A stretch of DNA of 64,000 nucleotides, taken from assembly GCF_016458305.1 (NCBI RefSeq), contig NZ_JAEMHL010000001.1:62001-126000 (forward strand), in the 5' to 3' direction. The notes below the pieces were generated by a model. It was not told the origin of the DNA, searched no databases, and was given only the letters and a program-made list of their open reading frames with translations. The stretch comes from Geomonas anaerohicana (GTDB lineage: Bacteria; Desulfobacterota; Desulfuromonadia; Geobacterales; Geobacteraceae). Numbering within the stretch: the stretch's first letter is position 1; every line of letters starts with the position of its first letter. This document shows positions 1-8,612 of the stretch, piece by piece. The position numbers and the translations under genes were made by a program.

Positions 1-1
1 T

Positions 2-1522
2 CTGAACTGGTTTGACAACTTCATTCCTCGCGAACAGAGGAAGAAGATCCGTGAGATTTTTGATGCCCTGATGCGTGGTGAACAGCAACTCCTCGAGTTC
101 TACGAGAACCGGATCCTGACCCGCGACAAGGGGGAGCGGCTCATCTCCTGGCACAACATCCTGATGCGGGACGAGGAGGGCAACATCCAGGGCGTGTTGT
201 GCTCCGGCGAGGACGTCACCGACAGGCGGCAGGCGGAATTGGAGCGCGGGGAACTGGAGCGGCAGCTGCTCCACACCCAGAAGCTGGAGAGCCTCGGCGT
301 GCTGGCCGGCGGCATCGCCCACGATTTCAATAACCTGCTCATGGCCATCGGCGGCAACGTCGAACTGGTGCGCCACGTGCTGGAGCCGGACAGTCCGGCC
401 ATCAAGTACTTGGAGAACGCACACCAGGCGACCAAGAGGGCAGGGGACCTGACCAGGCAGATGCTGGCTTACTCCGGGAAGGGGGGGTACAGCGTCAAGC
501 TGGTGGACCTGAACCGGCTGGTGGGGGAGAACGTGGACCTGATGAAGGCATCCCTGCGCAAGGGGGCCACTTTTGCGGTCCAGCTGCAGCCGGGGCTGCC
601 GCTCCTGGAGGCGGACCCGGGGCAGATGCAGCAGGTGATCGTGAACCTGGTCACCAACGCCATCGAGGCGGCGGGGGAGGGGGGAGCGATTACGGTTGCG
701 ACCGGGCTGGCCGACTACGGCGTGGCGCAACTGGCGCACAGCCGCCTGGAGCAAAAGCCGCAGCCGGGCAGATTCCTGTCGGTCGAGGTTGCCGACGACG
801 GTTGCGGCATGGATCAGGCCACCCGCGAGCGCATGTTCGATCCGTTCTTCTCCACCAAGTTCACCGGACGGGGGCTGGGGCTGTCAGCGGTACAGGGCAT
901 CGTCAGGGGGCATGGAGGTGCCATCTTCGTGCATAGCGAACCCGGGGGCGGCACCAGGGTGCAGGTCCTTTTCCCGCTCGCTGCAGCAGCCGTCACTAGC
1001 ATGAGCGAGGTGGCACAGGCGGAGCAGGGGAGGGGGGTAGCGCGAGGCAGCGTACTGGAACGGGCAGTGGCCAGGCAGGGGGACGTCAGGGAGCTTCCTT
1101 CGGGCGGCGCCGCGGCGCCCGCGGTGGTCGAAGAGCATGAGCCTGAGGGAACGATGGTACTGATCGTGGACGACGAGGAGATGGTGCGCCTGGTATGTCG
1201 GGCCATGCTGCGCGGGCTTGGGTACCGCACCATGGTCGCCTCGGACGGCCCCGAGGCAGTGGCCCTGTTCCGTGAGCATGCCGAGGAGATCGGGGTGGTG
1301 ATCATGGACCTTTCCATGCCCCAGATGGACGGCATGACCGCCGCGGAACACCTGCGCAGCATCCGCCCCGACGTGCGCATCGTCCTCTCCAGCGGTTTCA
1401 GCGCGGCAGAAGAGGCGAGGCGCCTGTCCGGACACCAGGGCGCCCAGTTCATCCAGAAGCCGTACGACCTCGTGTCCCTGAAGCAGGTGCTGGGCCAGGT
1501 CGACCCTGACCCGTCACCATAA
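2..1522 (+). CDS. Hybrid sensor histidine kinase / response regulator (5' partial)
   Basis: The reading frame is open to the left edge of the window, so the start lies outside; about 506 residues are visible. The first ~75 residues look like the end of a PAS/PAC sensor domain (ending SGEDVTDRRQAE). A dimerisation/phosphoacceptor helix follows with GGIAHDFNNLL, then a GHKL ATPase domain with ADDGCGMD and GRGLGLSAVQGIVRGHGG. After an Ala/Gly/Glu-rich linker there is a C-terminal receiver domain (LIVDDEEMV, phosphoacceptor Asp in VIMDLSMPQMDGM, FIQKPY). This is the soluble hybrid kinase type common in Geobacter; the input signal and partner regulator are unknown. It faces the peroxidase gene convergently, with only 26 bases between the two stop codons. 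Confidence 0.93.
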   Translation: MNWFDNFIPREQRKKIREIFDALMRGEQQLLEFYENRILTRDKGERLISWHNILMRDEEGNIQGVLCSGEDVTDRRQAELERGELERQLLHTQKLESLGVLAGGIAHDFNNLLMAIGGNVELVRHVLEPDSPAIKYLENAHQATKRAGDLTRQMLAYSGKGGYSVKLVDLNRLVGENVDLMKASLRKGATFAVQLQPGLPLLEADPGQMQQVIVNLVTNAIEAAGEGGAITVATGLADYGVAQLAHSRLEQKPQPGRFLSVEVADDGCGMDQATRERMFDPFFSTKFTGRGLGLSAVQGIVRGHGGAIFVHSEPGGGTRVQVLFPLAAAAVTSMSEVAQAEQGRGVARGSVLERAVARQGDVRELPSGGAAAPAVVEEHEPEGTMVLIVDDEEMVRLVCRAMLRGLGYRTMVASDGPEAVALFREHAEEIGVVIMDLSMPQMDGMTAAEHLRSIRPDVRIVLSSGFSAAEEARRLSGHQGAQFIQKPYDLVSLKQVLGQVDPDPSP

Positions 1523-1548
1523 CACTCACATCCCCCGCGTCCCTGCCC

Positions 1549-2586
1549 TCACTTGAGCTGAGGGTGGGGCGTGTCATCGGAACTTCCCGGCAGCAGCGGG
1601 TAGGAAAGCCTGGGTTGCCTTCCGGTCAACGCCTTCAGAAAAGCAACCGTGTCCTCCACTTCGCCATCCTTCAGCTTCACTCCCAGTTGAGCAGAGCCCA
1701 TAACGGTCACCGCATCGTGCAGCTTCCAGACCTTGCCGGAATGGAAATAAGGCTGGGTCACGGCAACGTTGCGCAGGGAAGGGGCCTTGAAGACGTAGCG
1801 GTCGCTCTCCGTGTTGGTGACCATGAAACGGCCGGTATCGCCGGCAGGGCGGATCTCGGTAGTCGGAGCTTCCCTGACGCCGAAGGGGTAGTAGTCGAGG
1901 CCGCCCACGTTGGTGCCGGCATGGCACGGGGCACACCCCTTGTCCATGAAGATGCGCAGTCCCCGCTTCTCCCTGGCGCTCAAGGCGGCTGCGTCACCCT
2001 TCAGGAAGCGGTCGAACGGGGAGTCCGGGGTGAGCAGGGTCGCCTCGAACACTTCGATGGCCCGCGCCATGTTGTCAAAAGTGATGGGGTCGGTGGCCCG
2101 GGGGAAGGCGGCCTTGAACAGCGGCGCGTAGCCGGGGATGCTCTTCAGGGTCTTCACCACCAGTTCAGGATTGCTGTTCATTTCGACCGCCGCCTGCACC
2201 GGCCCCTTGGCCTGGGTCTGCAGGTCCTTGGCCCGGCCGTCCCAGAACTGTGCCGCGTCGAAGACTGCATTGAACACGGTGGGGGAGTTGCGCGGCCCCT
2301 TCTGCCAGCCGTGTCCCGTTGACGTCTCCTGGAGGTCGGCTCCGCCCAGCCCCACGTTGTGGCAGGTGTTGCAGCTGATGAGTTGCGAGGAGGAAAGGCG
2401 CGGATCGAAAAAGAGCTTCTTGCCCAATTCGAGCTTCGCCGCCGTGGCCGGGTTCTCCTTGAGGGGAGGGGCCTTGGTGGGGATCGGCTTGAACAGCTTG
2501 TTGGCGCGCGACATCAGGTCATCCGCGGCAAAGGCGGTGTGGCAGAGGCAAAGCGGCACGAGCAGCAACAAAAGCATCCTTTTCAT
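1549..2586 (-). CDS. Di-heme cytochrome c peroxidase (CcpA/MacA type)
   Basis: A 345-aa periplasmic protein with a clear signal peptide (lysine start, leucine run, cut near AFAADD). It has two CxxCH haem motifs, SCNTCHN near residue 72 and CAPCHAG near residue 218, the layout of bacterial di-haem peroxidases. The stretch QPYFHSGKVWKLHDAV, which follows the second haem, is also typical. These enzymes reduce hydrogen peroxide to water with electrons from c-type cytochromes; in Geobacter the MacA homologue has also been tied to metal respiration. The ATG is preceded by GGAG at a good distance. It appears monocistronic. Confidence 0.93.
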   Translation of the reverse strand: MKRMLLLLLVPLCLCHTAFAADDLMSRANKLFKPIPTKAPPLKENPATAAKLELGKKLFFDPRLSSSQLISCNTCHNVGLGGADLQETSTGHGWQKGPRNSPTVFNAVFDAAQFWDGRAKDLQTQAKGPVQAAVEMNSNPELVVKTLKSIPGYAPLFKAAFPRATDPITFDNMARAIEVFEATLLTPDSPFDRFLKGDAAALSAREKRGLRIFMDKGCAPCHAGTNVGGLDYYPFGVREAPTTEIRPAGDTGRFMVTNTESDRYVFKAPSLRNVAVTQPYFHSGKVWKLHDAVTVMGSAQLGVKLKDGEVEDTVAFLKALTGRQPRLSYPLLPGSSDDTPHPQLK

Positions 2587-2672
2587 GTGGCCTCCAGTTT
2601 AGCGGTGGATTGGCAAACCATTAAAAGGTACTTAGTGCGTGGACGCTGTCAACCAGGTAGGTGGGGGAGGGA

Positions 2673-2790
2673 CGTTGCAGAAGGGACTGGCTCCGTTAGG
2701 TGCCAGTCCCTCTCGCGGGACGCTCCTATCAGCTTAGCCGCACCCCAAGTACTAAGGGGACAGGCACTTGGCAGAGCCAGTCCCCCTCCC
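2673..2790. repeat. Two copies of the GGGAC-TGGC/GTCCC hairpin repeat
   Basis: The gap between the peroxidase gene and nfnB holds two related hairpins, at about 2683-2711 and 2757-2784. Each begins GGGAC(T/A)GGC and ends with the complementary GCC(A/T)GTCCC, forming an almost perfect stem around a short variable loop. Further copies lie at 6396-6424 and 46733-46760. They resemble dispersed intergenic hairpins of Geobacter and may act as transcript ends between genes; no T-run follows. Confidence 0.7.
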
Positions 2791-2856
2791 GGGAATGAAC
2801 CAAAAGAAAGGGGGCCTTGCGGCCCCCTTCGTTGTTTCACATCATCTGCGCAGGTA

Positions 2857-4266
2857 TCAGCGCTTGAGGTACTCGTTGATGGCGGCTGCGGCGCGCTTGC
2901 CGTCCCCCATGGCCAGGATGACGGTCGCGCCGCCCCTGACGATGTCGCCGCCGGCGAAGACGCCGGGGATGCTGGTCTGCCCCTCTTCATCTGCCACGAC
3001 GTTGCCCCACTTGTTCAGCTTGAGATCAGGCGCAGTGGCGGTAAGGAGCGGATTGGCGTTGGTGCCGACCGCGTTGATGACGATGCCCGCCGGGATGTCG
3101 AATTCCGACCCTGCCACCGGCTGCGGACGGCGGCGGCCGGAATCGTCTGCCGGGCCCAGTTCCATCTTCTGGCAGCGCAGCGCCGAGACCCAGCCGTCCT
3201 CGGTGTCGACGATGGCGATGGGGGCGGTGAGCATGACGAACTCGACACCTTCCTCCTTGGCGTGCTTGATCTCCTCGATCCTGGCCGGCATCTCCGCCTC
3301 GCCACGGCGGTAGATGATCATGGCGCGCTTGGCGCCCAGCCTCCGGGCGGTCCTGACGCAGTCCATGGCGGTGTTGCCACCGCCGATGACGGCGACCTCG
3401 TCCCGCTGCAGGATCGGCGTCGCGCTGTCTTCCCTGCGCCCGGCCTCCATGAGGTTGACGCGGGTAAGGAATTCATTGGCGGCGTAAACCCCTTTCAGGT
3501 TCTCCCCGGGGATGTTGAGCATGGTCGGGAGGCCGGCGCCGTTGGCGATGAAGACGGCGTCATAATCCTCGGTCAGCTCGGCGACCGTCAGGGTCTTGCC
3601 GATGATCACGTTGCACTCGATGGTCACGCCCAGCTCGGCAAGGACCGCCACCTCGCAGTCGATGATCTCCTTGGGGAGACGGAATTCCGGGATGCCGTAA
3701 CGGAGTACGCCGCCGGTGTCGTGCAGCGCCTCGAAGATGGTTACCTGGTGTCCCATCCGCGCCAGTTCACCGGCCGCGGTGAGACCGGCGGGGCCGCAGC
3801 CGACCACGGCCACCGATTTGCCGGTCGGTTCCGGCTTCGCTTCTTTGAGCAGGCGGTCCGGGTGCAGCATGGCCCAGTCGGCCACGTAGCGCTCCAGGTA
3901 GCCGATGGCGACCGCGTCGCCTTTCTTGCCGCGCACGCACAATGCCTCGCACTGGGTTTCCTGGGGGCAGACCCTGCCGCAGACGGCGGGGAGGGCGTTG
4001 TCGCCACGCAGGATCTTGGCGGCCTTGGGGAGGTCGTCGCAGGCCAGGGCGTCGATGAATTCGGGGATGGACACCCCGACCGGGCAGCCGGCGACGCAGT
4101 TCCTGGTCTTGCACTGCAGACAGCGCTGCGCCTCGGAAAGCGCCTGGTCGGCGGAGAGCCCCAGGTTCACCTCTTCGAAATTGGTGCTCCGCTCGTCAGC
4201 CGGCAGTTCCGGCATGTGCACCCTATCTATAGCCATCCTCTCTTTGGGGGACAGGTCGTTGCTCAC
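2857..4266 (-). CDS. nfnB: NfnB: large subunit of NADH-dependent ferredoxin:NADP+ oxidoreductase (GltA/GltD-like)
   Basis: A 469-aa flavoprotein of the glutamate-synthase small-subunit family. The N-terminal part carries cysteines for two [4Fe-4S] clusters (CLQCKTRNCVAGCPVG and CGRVCPQETQCEALCV). An FAD-binding Rossmann fold follows (VAVVGCGPAGLTAAGEL near residue 153), then an NADPH-binding fold (VAVIGGGNTAMDCVRTA near residue 290) and a C-terminal FAD contact (GVFAGGDIVRG). It starts with GTG that overlaps the stop of the upstream gene as GTGA, with GGAGG before it, so the pair is translationally coupled. That partner is an FNR-type subunit rather than a glutamate synthase large subunit, which points to the bifurcating transhydrogenase NfnAB, although such genes are often annotated gltA or sudA. 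Confidence 0.88.
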   Translation of the reverse strand: MSNDLSPKERMAIDRVHMPELPADERSTNFEEVNLGLSADQALSEAQRCLQCKTRNCVAGCPVGVSIPEFIDALACDDLPKAAKILRGDNALPAVCGRVCPQETQCEALCVRGKKGDAVAIGYLERYVADWAMLHPDRLLKEAKPEPTGKSVAVVGCGPAGLTAAGELARMGHQVTIFEALHDTGGVLRYGIPEFRLPKEIIDCEVAVLAELGVTIECNVIIGKTLTVAELTEDYDAVFIANGAGLPTMLNIPGENLKGVYAANEFLTRVNLMEAGRREDSATPILQRDEVAVIGGGNTAMDCVRTARRLGAKRAMIIYRRGEAEMPARIEEIKHAKEEGVEFVMLTAPIAIVDTEDGWVSALRCQKMELGPADDSGRRRPQPVAGSEFDIPAGIVINAVGTNANPLLTATAPDLKLNKWGNVVADEEGQTSIPGVFAGGDIVRGGATVILAMGDGKRAAAAINEYLKR

Positions 4267-5111
4267 TTTGCTACCTCCTTAGCCAATTTGCAGCCCTCGG
4301 CTGCGTGCCTTGCCGCCTCTTCCTTGCGATAGCTGGTCAGGCGGTCGGAGAGGCCGTCGAAGTCCACCAGGTGCGCGTCGAACTCGGGCCCGTCCACGCA
4401 GGCGAACTTGGTCTCGGTGCCCACCTGGACGCGGCAGCCGCCGCACATCCCAGTGCCGTCGATCATGATCGGGTTGAGGCTCACGATGGTCTCGATGCCC
4501 GGCTCGCGGGTCAGGTTGGCCACTGCTTTCATCATCGGGACCGGGCCCACGGCGAAGACCGCCTGCGGTGCACGGGCCGGGTCAGCGATCATCTCGGAAA
4601 GGGGACCGGTGACGAATCCCTTGTAGCCCAGGCTGCCGTCTTCGGTAGTGATCAGCAGGTTCTTGGAAAGCGCACCCAGTTCGTCCGCCAGGATCACGTA
4701 GCGCTCCGAGCGCCCGCCGATGATGGTGGTGATCTCGTTGCCTGCCTCGGCCAGTGCCTTCACCAGCGGGAAAAGAACGGCGGTGCCGACGCCGCCTCCG
4801 ACGCAAACGACCCGGCCCCAGTTGGTGATATGGGTCTCTTTGCCCAGGGGGCCGGCCACGTCACGAATGAAGCCGCCGACCGGGGTCGAGACGATCTTCC
4901 GGGTCGAGGCGCCGATGGCCTGTATGAACAGGGTGATGGTCCCGGCGGCCGGGTCCGCGTCGCCGATGGTCAGCGGGATCCGTTCTTCGCCCTGAGCCAG
5001 CCTGACCATGACGAACTGTCCAGCCTTCCTGGCCTTGGCGATCCGGGGAGCGACCAACACCATCTTGTGGAGGTTTTCCGCGAGAATCTCGTTGCTTACA
5101 ACTTCGAACAT
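4263..5111 (-). CDS. nfnA: NfnA: ferredoxin-NADP+ reductase-type subunit of the Nfn transhydrogenase
   Basis: A 282-aa protein of the FNR superfamily. It has a beta-barrel FAD domain, an NAD-binding domain (VVCVGGGVGTAVLFPLVKAL near residue 102) and a C-terminal [2Fe-2S] site (MCGGCRVQVGTETKFACVDGP), like the dihydroorotate dehydrogenase electron-transfer subunit and NfnA. First gene of a two-gene minus-strand operon with nfnB. In characterised Nfn complexes this subunit binds NAD(H) and the partner handles NADPH and ferredoxin, coupling exergonic and endergonic electron transfer in the cytoplasm. An AAGG motif precedes the ATG. SudB is an alternative name for the same family. Confidence 0.88.
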   Translation of the reverse strand: MFEVVSNEILAENLHKMVLVAPRIAKARKAGQFVMVRLAQGEERIPLTIGDADPAAGTITLFIQAIGASTRKIVSTPVGGFIRDVAGPLGKETHITNWGRVVCVGGGVGTAVLFPLVKALAEAGNEITTIIGGRSERYVILADELGALSKNLLITTEDGSLGYKGFVTGPLSEMIADPARAPQAVFAVGPVPMMKAVANLTREPGIETIVSLNPIMIDGTGMCGGCRVQVGTETKFACVDGPEFDAHLVDFDGLSDRLTSYRKEEAARHAAEGCKLAKEVAK

Positions 5112-5269
5112 TGGGTCACCTTCTTGGAGGAGAGTATGTGCTGCAGCTGTTTTAGCGTAGTGAATACGATATCAGCTGTGAGGGAAAAAGCGCAAGGAAG
5201 TATACGGAAAGTCAGGGGTAATGAACGAATGACAATGGACCGTTGGTAAGCGTCGACTGCCCGAAGGAG

Positions 5270-5309
5270 GGCACCCGCCCCCGGAGGGGGAGGGCTGGGG
5301 AGGGGGAAG
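5270..5309 (+). repeat. C/G palindromic repeat (CGP family), plus orientation, single copy
   Basis: One copy of the commonest repeat of this window: a palindrome of the form CCCTCCCCCGGAGGGGGAGGG followed by an asymmetric tail GGGGAGGGGGAAG, which gives it an orientation. It lies directly downstream of the EamA gene, between that gene and nfnA. Confidence 0.85.
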
Positions 5310-5313
5310 AGGC

Positions 5314-6189
5314 TTATCCCTTCACCTTGTACGTCGCGCAGATGATCCCGGCGAAGATGAGCACGATGCCGGCCACGTGGAAGGATTGCAGTCGCTCACC
5401 GAGGAAGGCGACGGCCATGATGGTGCTGAATGCTGGCATCAGGTGCACGAACTGCCCGCCGACATGGGGACCGACCTGGCGCAGGCCGTGGTTCCACGCG
5501 GTGAAGGCGACCACGGAGGCGAGGATGCCGACATACAGGACGCTGAGGATGGTAGGGAGGTTCCAGGTCATCAGGTGCCCCTGGGAGATCTCGTACCCGT
5601 AGAACGGGATCAGCAGGACCAAGCCGCACACGGTCATGGAGAACAGGAACACGAACGGGTTCAGCCCCTGCGGGTAGCGCTTGATAGCGACGGAATAGAG
5701 GCCCCAGGCGATGGCGGCCAGCAGTACCAGCAGGTCGCCGCGGTTGAAGGTCAGGGTGAGGATGCGGGACGGGTCGCCGCGCAGGATGATGGCGGCGACG
5801 CCGACCAGGGACAACGCGATGCCGGCGTGCTGGCGCAGCATGACGCGCTGCCCGTAGAAAATGCGCGCAAACATGATGATGAAGATGGGGATGGCGGAAT
5901 TGACCAGCGCCGCGTTGATGGCGGTGGTCCAGTGCATGGCCGTGTAGATCAGGAAGTTGAAGAGAGTGACGCCGAACAGGCCGGAGATGCCGACCAGCGG
6001 CAGGTTCGCCCGCACGATGGGCCACTGCTCGCGCAGGCGCGGCAGCACAACCGGTAGTAGCACAATGAGAGCCACCACCCAGCGCCAGAACACAAAGCCG
6101 GCAGGGGGAATCACGTTGTTCATGGCCCTGCTGATCACGAAGTTCCCGGACCAGATCAGGGCGCTTAGGGTAAGGAGGAGGTACGGCAT
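5314..6189 (-). CDS. EamA/DMT-family transporter
   Basis: About 291 residues and roughly ten hydrophobic segments in two EamA repeats: the first starts PYLLLTLSALIWSGNF and the second at about residue 150 (LLAAIAWGLYSVAIKRY). Members of this family export amino acids, nucleosides or other small metabolites across the inner membrane; the substrate cannot be told from sequence. The longest reading frame begins at a GTG at 6222 that lies at the edge of a repeat, but the ATG at 6189 has AGG seven bases upstream and starts exactly where the family's first helix begins, so I use it. Confidence 0.87.
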   Translation of the reverse strand: MPYLLLTLSALIWSGNFVISRAMNNVIPPAGFVFWRWVVALIVLLPVVLPRLREQWPIVRANLPLVGISGLFGVTLFNFLIYTAMHWTTAINAALVNSAIPIFIIMFARIFYGQRVMLRQHAGIALSLVGVAAIILRGDPSRILTLTFNRGDLLVLLAAIAWGLYSVAIKRYPQGLNPFVFLFSMTVCGLVLLIPFYGYEISQGHLMTWNLPTILSVLYVGILASVVAFTAWNHGLRQVGPHVGGQFVHLMPAFSTIMAVAFLGERLQSFHVAGIVLIFAGIICATYKVKG

Positions 6190-6223
6190 CGCAATACCTG
6201 CTATGGCGAAGATTTCGTCCACA

Positions 6224-6424
6224 TCCCCTTCGCCCTCAGGGAGAGGGCTGGGGTGAGGGCGGCGCCAAAGCGGAAAGACTCTCTCATTTTGCGCACTTGG
6301 TCAAGCAAATTGAACAGGGATAAAAGGGATAAAGACGGATGGAAAACAAACCCTCCCCCCGGAGGGGGAGGGCAAGGGGGAAGCTTTACAGCAAAGGGGA
6401 CAGGCACCTGCGGAGCCAGTCCCC
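6224..6424. repeat. Repeat cluster upstream of the EamA gene
   Basis: The gap between flxA and the EamA gene is almost all repeats. At 6224-6263 there is a variant unit (CCCTTCGCCCTCAGGGAGAGGG with a GGGTGAGGGCG tail). At 6308-6335 there is half of the AACAGGGATAAAAGGGAT family. At 6350-6383 there is a plus-oriented C/G palindromic unit, and at 6396-6424 a GGGGACAGGC...GTCCCC hairpin. Four unrelated repeat families are thus packed into 200 bases. Confidence 0.8.
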
Positions 6425-6438
6425 TTCACGTAAAGAGC

Positions 6439-7281
6439 TTAGAACTCCTGCGACATCGCCTTCACCTGGCGCGCGGTGAAGACCGGGCCGTCCTTGCAGA
6501 CATAGACATTGCCGACGTTGCAGCGGCCGCACTTGCCGACGCCGCACTTCATACGGTTTTCCAGGGTGGTGTAGATGTTGTCGTCGGTGAAACCGAGGCG
6601 CTCCAGGACCGGGAGGGTGAACTTGATCATGATCGGGGGACCGCAGACCAGCGCGATGGTGTTCTCGGCGCTCGGCGCCGCCTCTTCCAGCACGGTGGGG
6701 ACGAAACCTACCTTACCGTCGAAGTCCGGACCGGCGCCGCCGGGATCCACGCACTTCACCAGGCGCACGTCGTCGCGTTCCTGCCATTCCTTCAACTCGT
6801 GCTTGTAGACCAGGTCCGCTTCGGAGCGGGCACCGTAGACGATGGTGATGTCCTTGAACTTGTCGCGCAGGTCCAGGCAGTTCCAGATCACGGTTCTAAG
6901 CGGCGGCAGGGCGATGCCGCCCGCGATGAAGACCAGGCTCTTGCCGAAAAACTCCTCGATGGGGAAAGAGTTGCCGTAGGGGCCGCGCACGCCGACGGTG
7001 TCGCCGACTTCGAGCCTTCTCAGCGATTCGGTGACTCGCCCGACGCTCCTAAAGCAGCACTCGATGTACCCCTTGCGGGTTGGCGCCGAGGCGATGCAGA
7101 AGGTCGACTCGCCGAAGCCGAAGGAAGAGTACTCGGCGAACTGGCCGGCGCGGAAGCTGAAGTTCTCCCGGACCTGCTCGTCCTGGAAGACCAGGCGCAG
7201 CGTCCTGACGTCAGGCGTCTCGTCGACGATGGCTTCGATGGTAGCGAGGTTGGGGAGGTAGATGTTATCGGATTTGCACAT
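6439..7281 (-). CDS. flxA: FlxA: FAD/NAD(H)-binding subunit of the Flx-Hdr complex
   Basis: A 280-aa protein of the FNR / hydrogenase-gamma family. It has an FAD-binding barrel, an NAD-binding domain (VFIAGGIALPPLRTVIW near residue 138; VCGPPIMIKFTLPVL) and a C-terminal [2Fe-2S] cysteine cluster (MKCGVGKCGRCNVGNVYVCKDGP). It is the last gene of the hdrCBA-flxDCBA operon. In the Desulfovibrio vulgaris FlxABCD-HdrABC system this subunit is thought to oxidise NADH and pass electrons through FlxBC and FlxD to the flavin of HdrA. A sulfhydrogenase-gamma or anaerobic sulfite reductase B label would describe the same fold. Confidence 0.87.
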   Translation of the reverse strand: MCKSDNIYLPNLATIEAIVDETPDVRTLRLVFQDEQVRENFSFRAGQFAEYSSFGFGESTFCIASAPTRKGYIECCFRSVGRVTESLRRLEVGDTVGVRGPYGNSFPIEEFFGKSLVFIAGGIALPPLRTVIWNCLDLRDKFKDITIVYGARSEADLVYKHELKEWQERDDVRLVKCVDPGGAGPDFDGKVGFVPTVLEEAAPSAENTIALVCGPPIMIKFTLPVLERLGFTDDNIYTTLENRMKCGVGKCGRCNVGNVYVCKDGPVFTARQVKAMSQEF

Positions 7282-7306
7282 AGGTCGTTTCTCTCGATAA
7301 GGCGTT

Positions 7307-7385
7307 TAACAGGGATAAAAGGGATGCAAGGGATAAAACCAATAGGCCTTTGTTGTTATCCCTTTTATCCCCTTTATCCCTGTTC
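7307..7385. repeat. Inverted pair of the AACAGGGATAAAAGGGAT repeat
   Basis: Left arm 7307-7338 and right arm 7355-7385 are inverted copies of an A/G-rich unit built of GGGATAAAA blocks. They fill the flxB-flxA gap and could form a long hairpin in the operon mRNA. A second inverted pair of the same family lies at 25470-25587 and a lone arm at 6308-6335. Confidence 0.75.
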
Positions 7386-7388
7386 GTT

Positions 7389-8399
7389 TTAGTCCTGCTT
7401 GCTGTTGATGGTCTCCAGGATTTCTGCGATGTCGATGCCGACCGGGCAGGCGCGGATGCAGCGGCCGCAGCCGGTGCAAAGGGTCTTGCCGAACTTGTCG
7501 TCGTAGTACTTGAACTTGTGCATGATCCGGTTCCGGTAGCGCTTGTTCTGCACGTCGCGCGGGTTGTGGCCGGAGGCGTGGTTGGTGAACTTGGCGAAGC
7601 CACAGGCGTCCCAGTGCTTGCGCCTGACGCCGTCGTCCGTGCTCCCCTCGTCGTTGATGTCGAAGCAGTGGCAGGCCGGGCAGATGAAGGCGCAGGCGCC
7701 GCAGCCGACACAGATGTCCGCGATCTTCTCCCAGAGCGGGTCCTCGAAGTGCTCTTCCAGCCACTTCTTGATCTTTACCAGGTTGAGTTTGGCGACAGCC
7801 TGGTCGACAAACGGTTTCGGCTCGGCGCCTGCCCCTTCCGAGAAGAGGTTCTGGTGCGCAGCCACCAGGGCCTGACCCTTTTCCGTCACCGCATTACAGG
7901 CGTAGGAGCCGTCCTTGAGCGGGGTCAGGAACAGGTCGCTCCCCGCCTCGGCATCCGGAGCCAGGCCGACTGCGCGACAGAAACAGGCGTCGTCACCCTT
8001 GGTGCAGGCGATCCCGACGATGGTGCTCTTGCGGCGGCGCTCCAGGTAGAACTCGTCCTTGTAGTCCCAGGACATTACCGCGTCCAGGATGGCGGGGGAG
8101 CCGGCGTCGCAGGGAGGGGCGCCGATCAGCACCGCCTCCGGGAATTTGGAGCGGTCCACGTCGTTCACCTTCATGGCACCGTTTTCCCGCTTGTAGGAGA
8201 GGATGTCCTCGCAGATCGGGAAGAACAGCTCCTTGGAGGAGCGGCGCGGCAGCGCGTCGAGGGTGAGGTCCGAGCCTGCCGTCAGCGGTTCATAAAGCAC
8301 CACCGATCCCGACAGTTTCGGTCCCACCACGAGTTTGGCTTCCTTGACCAGGAGGTCGATCAGATTGCGAAGGTTCTGTTCCGTAATGATCTGCGGCAT
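7389..8399 (-). CDS. flxB: FlxB: 4Fe-4S dicluster subunit of the Flx-Hdr complex
   Basis: A 336-aa cytoplasmic iron-sulfur protein. An N-terminal domain of about 230 residues resembles the hydrogenase/sulfite-reductase subunit A family and contains CTKGDDACFC. The C-terminal part has two cluster motifs, CVGCGACAFICPACHCF near residue 243 and CTGCGRCIRACPVGIDI near residue 313. Its position between flxC and flxA in one operon supports the role of linking the NADH-oxidising FlxA to the other iron-sulfur subunits. Spacing to flxA is 107 bases because of an inserted repeat pair. Confidence 0.83.
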   Translation of the reverse strand: MPQIITEQNLRNLIDLLVKEAKLVVGPKLSGSVVLYEPLTAGSDLTLDALPRRSSKELFFPICEDILSYKRENGAMKVNDVDRSKFPEAVLIGAPPCDAGSPAILDAVMSWDYKDEFYLERRRKSTIVGIACTKGDDACFCRAVGLAPDAEAGSDLFLTPLKDGSYACNAVTEKGQALVAAHQNLFSEGAGAEPKPFVDQAVAKLNLVKIKKWLEEHFEDPLWEKIADICVGCGACAFICPACHCFDINDEGSTDDGVRRKHWDACGFAKFTNHASGHNPRDVQNKRYRNRIMHKFKYYDDKFGKTLCTGCGRCIRACPVGIDIAEILETINSKQD

Positions 8400-8420
8400 A
8401 AAGGTCTCTTTTGTTGGCCT

Positions 8421-8585
8421 TTTCCCCTCGCCCTCCGGGAGAGGGGCAGGGGTGAGGGCGCTGCTGACTGTTGTAATGCTGCTGTGTTTCTAGCTCCTCC
8501 CCCCGGAGGGGGGAGGTTGGGAGGGGGGAAGCGCTGCGTAACCTAAAGCCCCCTCCCTGTCCCTCCCCCTCCGGGAGAGGGGACG
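8421..8585. repeat. Three C/G palindromic repeats in the flxC-flxB gap
   Basis: A variant unit (CCCTCGCCCTCCGGGAGAGGGG with GGGTGAGGGCG tail) lies at 8421-8460. It is followed by a canonical plus-oriented unit at 8492-8531 and a minus-oriented unit at 8549-8584. The last two form a plus/minus pair separated by only 17 bases, the arrangement seen repeatedly in this window. Confidence 0.85.
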
Positions 8586-8612
8586 TGAGGCTACGGTTTC
8601 AGCTTCTTGTAT

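Noticed and set aside
2359-4332. 657-aa plus-strand frame antisense to the peroxidase and nfnB
   Set aside because: It mirrors GC-rich genes on the other strand, has no ribosome binding site and no recognisable domain; the minus-strand genes have clear motifs.
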